A stretch of DNA of 64,000 nt from Elephas maximus indicus (lineage: Eukaryota > Chordata > Mammalia > Proboscidea > Elephantidae), in assembly GCF_024166365.1 (NCBI RefSeq), contig NC_064823.1:3342924-3406923 (forward strand), in the 5' to 3' direction. Under the pieces are notes generated by a model. The model was not told the origin of the DNA. It ran no database searches and worked only from the letters and a program-made list of their open reading frames with translations. Position numbers and translations under genes: made by a program. Below, one piece after another: positions 10,442 through 22,396 of the stretch. How positions within the stretch are numbered: position 1 is the stretch's first letter; each line of letters begins with the position of its first letter.

Positions 10442-12321
10442 GTAGTAAGTAGAAGATACAAGGTAACCTTTTTCTCTGGAAAATTGCCAGATATTTCAAG
10501 CTGGCAAATGTGACCCACAAAATATAGTATTGTTCCAAGAGGAAGAATGATCGGTGTTTAACCACATTAGAAACCCGTAATACCATCAGTTGTGTTTAAC
10601 ATAGACTCAGATAGAAGTGCATAAACCTTCTGAAAGAAAGCTTTTGTGTAAGAATGTAAATATATTTCCTATTAAAACCTACAGTAGATTGAAGTCTAAT
10701 GTCAAAATGGCAGTGTTCTGCGTTTTCCATTTCTATTTCCCTTCTATCTGTCACCAAGTTACATAAGTGATTTTGAATTTGTGTTAGAATAAAGTTTTAA
10801 TGTCAACCCAAAGCAGAAGGAGCATCTTTTTTAAAAAAAAAAAAAACTTCCTTTACCGATTTTTCTCTTCATAAAAATCCTCGGCACAGGTTTCTTCTGG
10901 AAGCCCACCCCCACCTATAATCTATCAAAAATGCTTCACTCTAATACAGGGTCACCATATGAGAATGGATACAGCTATTTACTCTTCTAAAGAGCTTATG
11001 GGAGAAACACCACACACACACACCAGTAACCACACCCTGGTTCTGACCAGCTGCCTCTTTTTTACAAGCCCCTGGAGACGGAAGCAAATGGGCAAGTCCA
11101 GGCAGTTTGTCCCCAAGCCACAACCCAGGGTAATGATGATGGAGAAGCTCAAGCAACCAGCCTTTGGCACTGCAGTCTTTAAATAGGAAGGAAAAGCAAC
11201 AGCTGTGAAAACAAATTCTTACATCTTAAACTTAGGGCCTTTACACGCAGAGTCAAGACACTATTACTCATCATATTGCTTCCGTGAGGACCATGATGGT
11301 CTTGCCAGAAAGCCTTACTTCTTTGTTTTTGTCCTGTCCATTCTCTTTCCCCTCGACTGCTCTTCTTTTCCTCCGGCTCCAGCCTCCACGCCTCTGTTCT
11401 CCCACTCCCCAGATCGAACATGTACAGATTTTACGGTTCACTGGAGAATAAGTGGCTGTCATTTCACAGACGGGCCAGGATGTAATTAGCCACAGTGCAT
11501 TGGAGTAATGGAACAGATGTCCCTTTGTAAACTGAGTTTGCTGCTGAGCACTGTGTGTGTGTGACCTACCGACTGCTCCAGGCTATTCCACAGGCTCCCT
11601 TCCCCCTTTCTGTCTCCGTCTTCCTCTTGCCACTCTGCCAGTTCCTGAGCCAGAGGCTGGGCTCACTTGTGTGTTTGTGTGTTGACTGTTGTTGTTTTTC
11701 CTCTGTGTTTCCCCGGCTCATTTCTGCTGATGAAAGGCTGCTGGTGACATGACAAAGAGTGAGTGAGCTGAACCTACACTTATTGATGTAGTCATTCACA
11801 ACAGAAAAGGTGATACCCCTCTTATGAGGTAATTGGCAGTTTCAAGTTGCGCTTATTACCGGATGATAATACACCAGCAAAATTATAAATTACTGTTATG
11901 CTCTCTCTGGCCTTCTGTTGTTTTTCTTAACTAGAAATAAAGGAGATGCGGCTCCCTTCTTCCGAGGTTATTAGTTACATTTTAAGAGGAAGAGCCAATG
12001 CTGGCCACAGAAGGATAGCCACAAAAATATCAGATACTTAAACTTGGCGCCAAATGACCTTTAAAGATAGTTCTTTTGCATAATCATGTGGACCTCTGCT
12101 TTGCTATGTGTTTCACTTTACTATGAAGAGCATCCCTTATAAAAAAATTTTTTTAAGTAGTAACTTTTGTACATTCTTAATTTTGAGGCTGAGAGCATTT
12201 TAAAAAGATAATAGGGAAAATTCCTGCTGGTAAATTACTACCAGAGGAAAGGGTGGAAAACGCAAGGTCCTTCTGCTGGGAAAGAATGAAAGTGGTATGA
12301 AATAAAGTGAATAAGGTTGAC
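10442..12321. other. Single-copy sequence with possible conserved block, no gene seen
   Basis: There is no AfroSINE in about 1.9 kb. An A-run lies near 10,831-10,848. Open frames at 11,179-11,489 on both strands and three frames cancel each other out. The segment 11,470-12,080 is listed separately as a candidate regulatory block. Confidence 0.5.
11470..12080. other. Candidate conserved non-coding block
   Basis: Free of recognised repeats and rich in homeobox- and POU-like words: TGTAATTAGCC (11,480-11,490), TGAGGTAATTGGC, AAATTATAAATTACTG and TTTGCATAATCATG (12,075-12,088). This judgement rests on texture only. Confidence 0.25.
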
Positions 12322-12330
12322 TATTCCTCA

Positions 12331-12502
12331 GTTGGAAACCCTGGTGGCGTAGTGGTTAAGCGCTACGGCTGCTAACCAAAAGGTTGGCAGTTGGAATCCA
12401 CCAGGCACTCCTTGGAAGCTCTATGGGGCAGTTCTACTCTGTCCTGTAGGGCCACTATGAGTCGGAATCGACTTGACGGCAGTGGGTTTGGGCGTTTTGG
12501 GG
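12331..12502 (+). mobile_element. AfroSINE, short type
   Basis: Clear head (GGAAACCCTGGTGGCGTAG) and tail (GAGTCGGAATCGACTTGACG). A 9-bp duplication TATTCCTCA lies at 12,322-12,330 and 12,503-12,511. The low divergence suggests a fairly young copy. Confidence 0.93.
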
Positions 12503-12511
12503 TATTCCTCA

Positions 12512-13850
12512 CTTTGGTAGTTTCCTTTCCCACTCTAGAAGGATGAGAAGTACAGACAGCAAAAAATCCAGCTCCTCCCTCAAGTTCCTGTACATTTTGA
12601 GGAATACAATCTTTATTAAAATATGTGAGGAATCAGCACCTCGGATGGTCCCGGCCTGTGTGCCTGAGAAGATCGTGTTCAGTGTGATTAATTTTTTTGT
12701 CTCCTGGCCACATGCTCAGAATCTTGGTTTTGGCCACAGGCAAGGAAAGGCAACCCGATGCCTTCTAAGGTCAAAGGTTAAAGCTCCTGTGCGTGTATTT
12801 ATTTGGTACCTTTGTCAGGTGAGAAATACTCTTTCAGTTCTCACCTTGGTCACTGGAATCAGCAAGGTCACACCCTCTTGGTCAGGGATAGAAAACATTA
12901 CTACATGACATGCCTTTATCAATAGATAAGGAATTGTGTATTTGTCATCTGGGAGAACTGACAGCAATGAGATAGGAACATCTAATTCTGAAGACTCTAA
13001 TCCAGATCTTGAGTTTGGGTCTCGGACTTGTTGTCAATGAATCCTAAAATGGTTGGTTAAATCACATTTTTTATTCTAAGACTTCAGATGTTGATTGTTT
13101 TTCCCAAGGACTAAAGAATTTCATGTGAGCTTTTAAAAATCGTTAAAAAATTAAAAACAACTGTGTAACATTAATTTTTACTCTGAGGATTTTATAATAA
13201 ATAATAGGGGGAAATAGATCTCTAGTGTATGAAATTGATACTTATACTGGTTTAGCAAGAAGTAATTGGAAACTGCCTCACCATAACCTCATTGATGTCC
13301 CTTGCTTATGAAAGCTGAAACCTCCCCTACTATTCTCTGAGGGATTTTTGTGATCACGATTGTGTCATTGGTACACATTTGGAAAAGAAAACTTCTCCTC
13401 TCATTGCCCATCTCCTTACAGGCCTAGCAGCCAGGATGTGGCATACCCTATACGCTCTGAGAACTCTATCAATATTGCTTTTGTTGTTTTGGTTTTATAA
13501 CTCAAAGGAATCCTTTGTATCCTCAAAGAACGTTACAATGCATCATTGTTAGTATTAACTATTTCTGAGTGATTTCTGTCACCTAATTAATGCCAGTGGT
13601 GATCAGTTCCAGTTTCATAAGAGGTCAGTGATTATCTATTGGGATCACCTCGCATGCCTCCTAGAGGAAAGAAGGAACGATCAGATCGTGTCTCATGTTT
13701 TATGTTTCTTTATCCTCTTCAGAAACTAGCACAGTGCTCAAGAATATTTGGTGATTGCTTAACATGAAGTAGATTTCCAAAGATGTAAAGTGTACGGGAT
13801 CATTTATTATTTTGAAGTTACAGATATCTGGTGTAGCTAGGCTGCCCAGG
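12512..13850. other. Single-copy sequence, no gene seen
   Basis: A 121-codon frame at 12,543-12,908 (+) has no recognisable domain. Part of 13,690-13,770 has an L2/MIR-like flavour (GCACAGTGCTCAAGAATATT). Nothing else was recognised. Confidence 0.45.
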
Positions 13851-13854
13851 CATT

Positions 13855-14415
13855 TTTATAGAATCTTTGGGTAGAAAGACTTTCAAGTTCATCTAGCTCA
13901 ACCTCTTGCCAAACCCAGGAATCTCCTCCAAACCCTCCTCGTCAGGGATGATTGTCGAGTCCTTTCTTGTCATCCATTTTCATTTTTTCGATATGGAATT
14001 GCTTGAAAGTCCTTCCTTACATTCAACTTATAGGATTAGAGTTCCATATAACCTCCACCATGTTTTTATGTCATGACACCAAGTACCTACTCCTTTTTCC
14101 ACGAGCAACCTTTAGAGAACTTACTAAGGCTTTCCTATTTCTCCCTCTTCTTTTTCCCAACTTGAACATTCCCAGCTCCCTCCATTGTTCCTTATATTAG
14201 CATGATTATCTGACCCTTTCCCACAAAGGTTGCCCTCTTTCTGACAGGTTCGTAATAACTGATATGTTTTTTTAATGCGACTCCCAGATGTGTACATAAT
14301 AATCCAAATGTGATTTGACCAATGCAGAGTACAATAAAAATATCACAACTTGCCTCCAGCCTAAAGGTGCTTGCATCAATTAAAAACCTCAAGTCTTTCA
14401 ACATAAAGTACATTT
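13855..14415 (-). mobile_element. CR1/L3-type LINE 3' relic
   Basis: Read on the plus strand, the motif series follows the antisense of amniote CR1 3' ends: AAGTTCATCTAGCTCAACC, then TTCTTGTCATCCA, then TTGAACATTCCCAGCTCCCT, then GTTGCCCTCTTTCTGAC, then AAATGTGATTTGACCAATGC and AGAGTACAATAAAAATATCAC. The element is therefore on the minus strand. It is old and strongly diverged, and no coding capacity remains. Confidence 0.7.
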
Positions 14416-14599
14416 AGACAAGATTTTCCTACTGCAGCACACGAGCAGTTAGTTCTTGTGAACCCAAGTATTGCGGTATTAATACTTACCTTTTCCTGGC
14501 CTGGTAAGATTTTTTCCTTTTAATTGTCATTCTTCCTGCTTGCTGTGCCGTTATACAAATCACTGATACCAATGGTGAACCAAATTTCTTTAAGGGCTG

Positions 14600-15080
14600 T
14601 CAGTCACTGCACAATAGACTCCAGACCCTGTGGTATGTCATACAACTTCATCATCTGCCCCCTGTCAACCTTCACAGCCTCATCTTCCTCCCCTCCCTCA
14701 TACATCCTCTGGGAACTAGCCACAGCGGTTCCTCAAACACACGTTCTTCCTGTCTTCACGCAGACTCTTTCTTTGACCACACTTGGACTCATAGAAGGCT
14801 CTGCCCACACTTGGACTCGTAGAATTCTATTAATCCTTTAAGGTCTAATTCAAGAGTCACTTCTTCTGCAAAGCTTCCTCTGGCCCACTTTCAGTCTTCA
14901 TCTCCTTGAAGCACCTACACTACACTGTTGGAACATTTATCATTCATTTTTGTTGTATTTAACTGCTGGTTCATTTGTTTGGCCTCCCTACTAGACTGTC
15001 AACTCCTTGATGGCCAGAGTTTTGTTTGCTCTGTGGAGTTCCATTGTCTAGGTCAATGCCTAGTATTTAGAAAGGTTAAA
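14600..15080 (+). mobile_element. L2-type LINE 3' relic
   Basis: The words TCTAATTCAAGAGTCACTTC, TTCCTCTGGCCCAC, CTACTAGACTGTCAACTCC and AATGCCTAGTATTTAG follow the L2 3' consensus. It contains a local 28-bp tandem duplication at 14,777-14,832. Confidence 0.65.
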
Positions 15081-15229
15081 TGTAGTATACATGATGTCTC
15101 TATAGATCTACTAGTACACTTTGTTCAAAGGGATAGTGAAAGGAGTTTTGTCACATGCTTTGCTCAGTCAAGATACCCTGACCTATTTGTATAGTAATAC
15201 CTGTTTGTATAGTAATACCATCAAAAAGG

Positions 15230-15380
15230 AGACCCTGGTAGCGTGGTGCTTAAGTGCTACAGCTGCTCACCAAAAGGTCAGCAGTTTGAATCCACCAGGG
15301 CTCCTTGGAAACTCTATGGAGCATTTCTACTCTGTCCTACAGGGTCACTGCGAGTCAGAATCAACTCAAGGGCAATGGGT
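15230..15380 (+). mobile_element. AfroSINE, short type
   Basis: Head GACCCTGGTAGCGTGGTG to tail GAGTCAGAATCAACTC. The flanking duplication is 13 bp with one mismatch (ACCATCAAAAAGG at 15,217-15,229; ACCATTAAAAAGG at 15,381-15,393). Just upstream a 16-bp word TTTGTATAGTAATACC occurs twice in tandem. Confidence 0.9.
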
Positions 15381-15393
15381 ACCATTAAAAAGG

Positions 15394-18300
15394 GAAGTGA
15401 GCTTTGGTGTCTTCCTTTTCCTTTTTTTTCTGTCTCTTAGAAAGCCAAGGCTAGACCCTGGTGTGCCAGTGTTGAGGGCTTCCGACCACACTGAAGATCC
15501 ACTCCACTATTACAAATCCCAGTACAGCTCTATCCGAAGCTGTATGATAACCGTTTTTCTAAACGTTAATGGGTTTGTGATTAACTATAAATTTACATAG
15601 GAATCCACACTGAGGACTAATTATAGGTGCTTATTCATTCACCTTTTAAATCCCTACTATGTGCAAATGTTTCAAATAACATCTCGACAGCACTGTAATG
15701 ACAACGATGCTGTATTCTTCAATTACGAGTTCACTTTTCAAGAGTTGACATACCACCACTGTATTTATCATCGATTAAATTTCCCTGTATTAGTTACTTG
15801 CAGTGATTTTTGAGGCAATCATCACCACAGCTCAAATTGCCATAGCAAACCACATAATCTTACCAAATAGACTTATTATCAGCAGTCATCATCCTCATCA
15901 ATTCTTTATTAAAGACTCATTTCTCAAACCATTTTAAATTGTGGCTTAGCGTAAGTCATTTATAACCACATTTAAAAGTAGGCACATTATATTTCCATTT
16001 CATAAATATGTTTTATTAGTAATGAGTAGTATAATATTAGATTACTGTAAGTATTCTCATCATAGGTTGGAAAATGCTTAATTAACAAAGATGTTGGATT
16101 GGAAAAAAGTGACTCTGAGCATATTTTTTCTTACCAAATTATTTTCTGTTTTGTTCTCTAGTCTTTGGTAATTTTTAACTGTATTCACCAGTCCCACAGA
16201 GTGTATTTCCAAGGGTCTGTATAGGAAGCCAAAACCTAATATAAGCAAACTTCCTGAAAAGACTTCCTTGTTAACTGTGGCAGATTCACTTAGACGGTCA
16301 CCTGAAGCCATCCCCCAGCTCCTTTTCAGAAACTGTCAGCAGTCAGTTGGTGAAAGGTGTTGCTGGGAATCCTTCCTTTTACAAATTAGGGAGCAACTAG
16401 ACTCCTGTTCTGATTGTGGTAACTTGAAACTCGTACATATTTGAAATCCAGAGCTGTTTTTCAGTCACCTTTCATGTTTCTTTACTTATGTTTCCCATGC
16501 TCTAAGTTAGCCTCATTTGTTAGAAGAGCAGTGGGCACCACTTATAGGGCTCACTGTGCCAGGGAAGCTGCTGAGATGTTCGTGGCGTAGAAAATCACGT
16601 TCGGAGCTGATACTAACCTTGGGCACTGCTTTAGCCAAAACCTTTTCTTCAATGGTTTGGTTTTTTTTTTAATTAACGTTTCTGTTTTACTTTCTTTTTA
16701 TCCTCAACTCCTGTTGGGACTCCTCCATTGTTTTTATTTTATTTCACTTTTAATGAGGTCTTTTGCTTCCGTATATTATCTCCTGTGAGTTAGGTGTTCT
16801 TCCATTGTTTTCTATGAACGTTCCTTTTGGTTTGTTTTTGGTTGTCTGGTTGCCAAGGGATAGGCTCTTTTTTTGATGGTGTACTATGTTTCTGCAAGGG
16901 TTGCTCATGTGTTCTCTGAAGAAACAAACCATTGGCTGCGTTTGTGGGTGCTTTGCTAACGCAAATGAATATGGGTTCGTGCTTCAACCCAAGTGACAGA
17001 GTTCTGGACAGTGTAAACATGAAGTGGCTTGCTGCTTCCGTAACAGTGGAGAGCCCTATACAGGCTGTGTTTATGCAGATAGTTGTTGGAGTGACCAGGA
17101 AGAGCATTAGAAATATGTAAGAGACGTGACTTTCCCTCAGCGATTGACTGCCCACAGTGGTATCTCAATTGCTGACGCCACTGGTCTGTCTCTACTTAGT
17201 GTTTTGTTCAGTTATCCTCCTCCAAGTCCCTAGTTATGGGATCCGTGTTCCTAAAAGCTTCTAATATGGCCCTTCCATTCACCCAGCAGATGAATAATTC
17301 CCAAGCTAATAAAAAGGTAAGCACTCTTATGAACAAAGCAGTAGAAGACTCAACCCCACTCTGAGTTCATATTGTGAAGAGAAAGTAACCTTTACAGACA
17401 CGCCTCATGGCATAAACAAATAAGCTAGTTTATGCCAGCTTCCCAGAGTCCTTATAAGGTTTTTCCTAAAATGCTACGGAGGAAGGCATTGGCTCAGATT
17501 GCTGAAGTAGAAGGCTGGCGGTTGGGGATAGCCAAGGTGGCTGCTGGGAAAAGCTGTTCAGTAACAAAGAAGCCAGCAGCATTCTCTTCTCAGATGGGAC
17601 GGAATGGTTTCTCAATCAAGTGGTCCCTCTCTGAATACCAAGCTGCCCTACTCAGTGGAGAGAACAGCCTGACTTAGCTGTGAAGATCTCTGGCAGATGC
17701 CCCTTTCCTCCTGTCGGGCTCCCTGTGGAAAAGCTGGCAAGGGGACACAAAACCACTCCCCAAGTGATAGCCCGACCCCGGATTACAAATGAGGATTGAT
17801 GTTAAGCTGAGAGACTGTAATGGCCTTATCAGGGCAATCATTCTAGAACACCCATCTCTCCTCTCTTCTCCCTTCACATCTGACTGGTTATCTATTGTTC
17901 CTCATTGCCAGTGCTTGTTTGAAGAGCTCAGCAGCATTTGCAGGTATAAAAGAATGTGCAACATTTTTTTTTCTTTTTCTCTCTCTCTTCTTCCTTGAAG
18001 TCACTGTCTATATTTAGGTCAGTGACGTGAAGAGAGATGTCGATGTGTTTCGTACCACACACTGAAGATTGCCTCTCCATGTGTGGGGGAGTGGGGAGGG
18101 TCTAATGGAACCACCCTGTGCTCTGGTGTCTTGTAGCAGGCAGCAGCCACCCAGCCCGGGAGACCTGCCCTCTGTCCCCCACCAACACCCTGTACAAACA
18201 CACTGTGTCACAGAAATTCACCCTGGCCTCCCTGAGCCTCTGTGTGGTAGAGGGAGGGGACTGCCTTATAAAAGACAAGTGAGAAGGCTGCAGGAAGTTG

Positions 18301-19950
18301 TTTTATCCTCTACCTGAAGTCCGTACCCTGCACTCTGTTCTCTCAGGTAGAAAACGTGGCCCTGGTGAATTCTGCTCACAAAGGAACTGCGCCTTTCCAA
18401 CATGCAAAAGTTCAGTCAGAGACAGTAAACAGACCTCTCTCCTCCTTCAGGGAGTTATGAGGCAATCAGAGCACCTCTCAGCCCCCACCCCAACACCATT
18501 TCCCCTCTTCTTCCCATTTTTAAGAGAAAGAAATTCTGATTTTATTCCCAATCTCTTTTTTTTTTAAGGGAGGGAGGGGCTTGTGTTGAATTGCCCTTAA
18601 ACCACTGTCTTCTACCCCAACTTCTTCCTGTCTAGATCGGCTTCATTAATTTGATAAGCCGACACCAATAGAAAGGGGTAGCACTGGGAGGAGGAGGGGG
18701 GGTGCCAGGAGGGGCTGCCTAGGGGCTGCCCTGAGGTTTTAGAAGATGAACCGCTAATGATGTTGAAGGCATACCTTTTCAGACTGCCTGGTCCCTCCGG
18801 AAAATCAGGGTCCTTTTTCACTTACTCTGTGTACTGTGAGAACTGAAAAACAGGGTTCTGTTTGGAATGAAGGGGGTATGCGAGCTGTAGGGGTGGGTGC
18901 TGGTAAGTAGACAGAGGTGTCTCTAAGGAAGAGTAAGAATACTGTCAGTTACACAGCCTGAGCCAGCTTTTTCTTTAACAGGGTGTCTGATATTGTCATG
19001 CTAAAGAGTCAGAAACTAATGGGGGGAAATAGATTAATTTGCTAGGTCATTTATTGAACTGTCTTGAGTGATACGTACAAACTAGTGAAATTAGCGCAAA
19101 TTGGCAATATGAATATTTTGATCAACATCTGTGACCCTTGCATTCAAACGGAGCAGGATGCAAACCACAGGGCTTTTGACATTTCAGATGCACTAATCTT
19201 TGCTAGTCCTTTCCCGTCCTCTAATATGATGGAAGCTGATTATACGTAAGGCAACCATATGTGTAATCTCCCCAAGACAGTCCCGGTTTATACCATTTGT
19301 CCTGGTCTGGGCGGAAAAATGATATCGTCACCCTAATTACACATCTCAGCAACTCGGAGAAGCTGAAAGATTCCCAGCTTCAGTGTGATCTTATTTTTAT
19401 TCTCTGTTCTCTTTCATACTTTCCAGATCATTCATTCTCAAACATTTACTGAAAACAAATGTCCAAAGCACTCTGAGGATAGAAAGGCATTTAAACTAGG
19501 ATCACTTCTGATTTTAGTCCATGGCAATATAAGCGATTTGCAAATTAAAAAAAAAATGTTTGAATCACAGATCAAAATTATACACTGGCTTGTTTTGCTT
19601 CTGAAATAAATATGAGGTGGGGTGAGGATGTCAGTATCATTAGTTAAGTGAAAACAACCCAGGGCCCCCCCCACCCCCCCCCCCCCACCCCCCCGCCATC
19701 CACACACACGGTCCCTGCTTTGGTAAATATTTTACTTCCTCCTCAATTCTGTCAAGTGACAGGGACTGTTTAGCATTGTTGGAGCCAACTGCTTTGTGTG
19801 GGCATCAGAGGCACCTTTGAGCCTGAAGGGGTCAGGGGTAAATATTTCAAATAGATAAACAGGTCTTGGCCTGTGGACTTACAAATTGCTTAACTAGAAC
19901 CTAAATTTAGAATGGTTGCTAAACATTCACTCCAGGGCACCTAACAACAA
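15394..19950. other. Long single-copy stretch, no gene seen
   Basis: About 4.5 kb without AfroSINEs. Several frames of 60-160 codons occur (for example 15,121-15,600 +, 16,790-17,155 -, 17,432-17,677 + and 18,069-18,317 +). None has a recognisable domain, and most are matched by overlapping frames on the other strand. A C-rich tract at 19,663-19,695 is listed separately. A coding exon here cannot be excluded, but nothing supports one. Confidence 0.5.
19663..19695. repeat. Poly-C/(CCCA) low-complexity tract
   Basis: More than 30 bases almost entirely C with a few A interruptions, just left of a CACACACA run. The G-rich complementary strand has several G-runs. Confidence 0.85.
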
Positions 19951-19954
19951 CAAC

Positions 19955-20090
19955 CTATTGTGTGGCAGCCACTGTTCTTGGTGCTTAAAATATATCAATG
20001 GACAAAAACCAAAGATCTCTGCACTTGTGGAGTTTATATTCCAGCAGACAATAGACATAATAAATAGGTGTAAATTATATAGACAGTTCT
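19955..20090. mobile_element. Ancient mammalian interspersed repeat (L2/MIR-era)
   Basis: The words TGTGGCAGCCACTGTTCTTG, CTCTGCACTTGTGGAGTTTA, AGACAATAGACATAATAAAT and TAAGTGCTGTGG match a well-known ancient repeat. A similar copy occurs at 23,836-24,030. The family name is uncertain. Confidence 0.5.
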
Positions 20091-20101
20091 AAGTGCTGTG
20101 G

Positions 20102-20399
20102 AAGGGGGCGGTGGTGATGCCCTGGTAGAATTCTCAACCTCCATGCTGGAGACCTGGGTTCAGTTCCCAGCCAGTGCACCTCATGCACAGCCACCACCCC
20201 TCTGTCAGTGGAGGCTTGCCTGTTGTTGTGATGCTGAACAGGTTTCAGTGGCCCTTCCAGACTAAGGCAGACTAGGAAGAAAGGCCTAGTGATCTACTTT
20301 CAAAAACCAGCCAAGGAAAACACCAAGGATCACGAGGGCCTGATCCCTTTGTGCACAGAGTCACCAAGAATTCGAGGGCTGACTCAACGGCAGCTAACG
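20102..20399 (+). mobile_element. tRNA-Gly-headed composite retroposon
   Basis: It has the same architecture as 9,891-10,225: GGTAGAATTCTCAACCTCC, GGGTTCAGTTCCCAGCCAG, TGAACAGGTTTCAG, GGCCTAGTGATCTAC and CAGCTAACG. About ten bases of the A-box region are missing (CCTGGTAGAATTC where the first copy has AGTTCAGTGGCAGAATTC). AGTGCTGTGG at 20,092-20,101 and 20,400-20,409 is the target duplication. Confidence 0.82.
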
Positions 20400-20409
20400 A
20401 GTGCTGTGG

Positions 20410-20865
20410 GAAAAAGTAAAAGTAGAACAGGGTGAGGAGCATGGAGTGAGGATCCAGGGCCTTTAAGTACCACCCCTGTACCGCCTTCCACCCAGAGCAG
20501 AGGCCCCACACAAACACCAAGGACAGGGAAGGCCGTACTGACACGCAGACACACAGAAGCTGCGCGTCCACGAGGGGTGTGACACAGACAGCAGCCAGCT
20601 CATTAGTCTTGTTGCACCAGCCCTTGCTGCGACAGCCAGTGCCACTGTGTGTGTGTGTGTGTTTGTAGGGGAGAATGCAAGTTTCGAGGGTGGGAGAGGG
20701 GTGGTTGATGGCCCTGCCTCTGAGGTGGAGGGATGGCCTCTGCAGTCCCGGTTCAGTGCAGGATTCCCAGCTAGAGTTCTCTGGGTTCCTTTTCTGCCCG
20801 TGCCAGTGCTTCTTCAGATAACCTTAAGCAACAAAGAAGCATCTTTTCCTGACAAAGGTCACATT
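20410..20865. other. Single-copy sequence with short GT run, no gene seen
   Basis: A (GT)n run lies at 20,646-20,662. Frames on opposite strands (20,272-20,571 - and 20,647-20,946 +) run into the neighbouring SINEs and are judged chance. Confidence 0.5.
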
Positions 20866-20876
20866 CATAGAACCAC

Positions 20877-21068
20877 CAAAACCGTTGCTGTCCCGTTGAT
20901 TCAGATTCATAGCGACCCTGTAGGACAGAGTAGAACTGCCCTATAGGGTCTCCAAGGCTGTGATCTTATGGAAGCAGACTACCACGTCATTGTCTCACTG
21001 AGTGACCGGGGGTTTTGAGCTGCCGACCTTTTGGTTAGCAGCCGACCACTGCACCACCAGGACCCCTC
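20877..21068 (-). mobile_element. AfroSINE, variant middle
   Basis: Minus-strand copy flanked by a perfect 11-bp duplication CATAGAACCAC at 20,866-20,876 and 21,069-21,079. The middle contains an unusual segment (GTGATCTTATGGAAGCAGAC, then CACGTCATTGTCTCACTGAG) that is absent from the other copies in the window. Confidence 0.9.
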
Positions 21069-21079
21069 CATAGAACCAC

Positions 21080-21528
21080 AGTGTCCACATATTAAAATTC
21101 GGCTGACTTGGAGGAATCATTTAATGCTGCTGTCAGAAAGACTAAACCAGTGTTATGAGTTCCTTAACACCCAATGGCTTTGAAAAGACAAAGCTACAAA
21201 CTCTCCAAGCTTCCTCTGTATTTGGTCCATTTATTCATTTAAAACTTTCTCTCATCAGCTAAATTCCCAGTGAAATGAGCAGTAGGGTAGATCAACATCG
21301 GTTTGAAACTACTTCATGTTTCTCTTTAGTTAAGACATTTATACTGAAGTTATATTTTGATATAAGCTGTTATTTTTGTAGTTTGATGTTCCCTCAAAAG
21401 CACTAGCTTTCAAAGAAAAGCTGTTATCTATGTTGTATAGCAGTTGCTCCATTCCTAAGATCTTGAAACAAGTTGGTCAAGTGGCTGAAAAATCCTTTTC
21501 GTTATCAATAAAATAGCGTCAGAGATTT
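21080..21528. other. Single-copy sequence, no gene seen
   Basis: AT-rich; nothing recognised up to the minisatellite. Confidence 0.5.
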
Positions 21529-22021
21529 GCACTGCCAACGTGGAGTGCATCTACCACCCTCTCTTGTTGCACTCATATGGATAAAGAGGGCACTGCCAAC
21601 GTGGAGTGCACCTACCACCCTCTCTTGTTGCACTCATATGGATAAAGAGGGCACTGCCAACGTGGAGTGCACCTACCACCCTCTCTTGTTGCAGTCATAT
21701 GGATAAAGGAGGGCACTGCCAACGTGGAGTGCACCTACCACCCTCTCTTGTTGCACTCATATGGATAAAGAGGGCACTGCCAACGTGGAGTGCACCTACC
21801 ACCCTCTCTTGTTGCAGTCATATGGATAAAGGAGGGCACTGCCAACGTGGAGTGCATCTTCCACCCTCTCTTGTTGCAGTCATATGGATAAAGGAGAGCA
21901 CTGCCACCGTGGAGTGCACCTACCACCCTCTCTTGTTGCAGTCATATGGATAAAGGAGGGCACTGCCAACGTGGAGTGCACCTACCACCCTCTCTTGTTG
22001 CAGTCATATGGATAAAGGAGG
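21529..22021. repeat. Minisatellite, 8 copies of a 61/62-bp unit
   Basis: Units begin with GCACTGCCAACGTGGAGTGC at 21,529, 21,590, 21,651, 21,713, 21,774, 21,836, 21,898 and 21,960. Two classes exist. Units 1, 2 and 4 have TTGCACTC and AAAGAGG (61 bp); units 3 and 5-8 have TTGCAGTC and AAAGGAG (62 bp). GCACT and AGTGC at the start of each unit can pair as a small stem. The array gives open frames on both strands (21,606-21,953 +, 21,735-21,926 -). These are by-products of the repeat, not genes. Confidence 0.95.
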
Positions 22022-22214
22022 TAGTTTCTTCTCTACACCATGGGAGACAGAGCAGGAGAGACTTAGGGGATTGGAGAGCTGCCCACAGCGCCACTGACTG
22101 AGAAAGTCCGTAGTCATCAAATACTATCTCACCAGAGAAGGCAAAGCAGAAGAAATGAGCAGGTTCCTCAACATGTGAAAAGCAGCTATAAACCCAGGAC
22201 TGTGTTTGTCCCAG

Positions 22215-22385
22215 GAAACCCTGGTGGTGCAGTGATTAAGTGCTACGGCCACTAACCAAAAGGTCAGCAGTTCAAATTCACCAGGCGCTCCTTGGGGACT
22301 CTGTGAGGCAGTTCTACTCTGTCCTTTAGGGTCACTGTGAGTCAGAATTGACTTGATGGCAGTGGGGTTTTTTTAGTTTGTTTTC
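22215..22385 (+). mobile_element. AfroSINE, short type
   Basis: Head GAAACCCTGGTGGTGCAGTG to tail GAGTCAGAATTGACTTGATG plus a T/G-rich end. The flanking 11-bp duplication has one mismatch (GTTTGTCCCAG at 22,204-22,214; GTTTGCCCCAG at 22,386-22,396). Confidence 0.92.
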
Positions 22386-22396
22386 GTTTGCCCCAG

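Noticed and set aside
19938-19956. RTE tail (GGCACCTAACAACAACAAC)
   Set aside because: Under 20 bases, with no flanking duplication found.
21606-21953. 115-codon frame as a repeat protein
   Set aside because: It exists only because the 61/62-bp units lack stops in this frame by chance. The opposite strand is also open, and 61- and 62-bp units mix frames.
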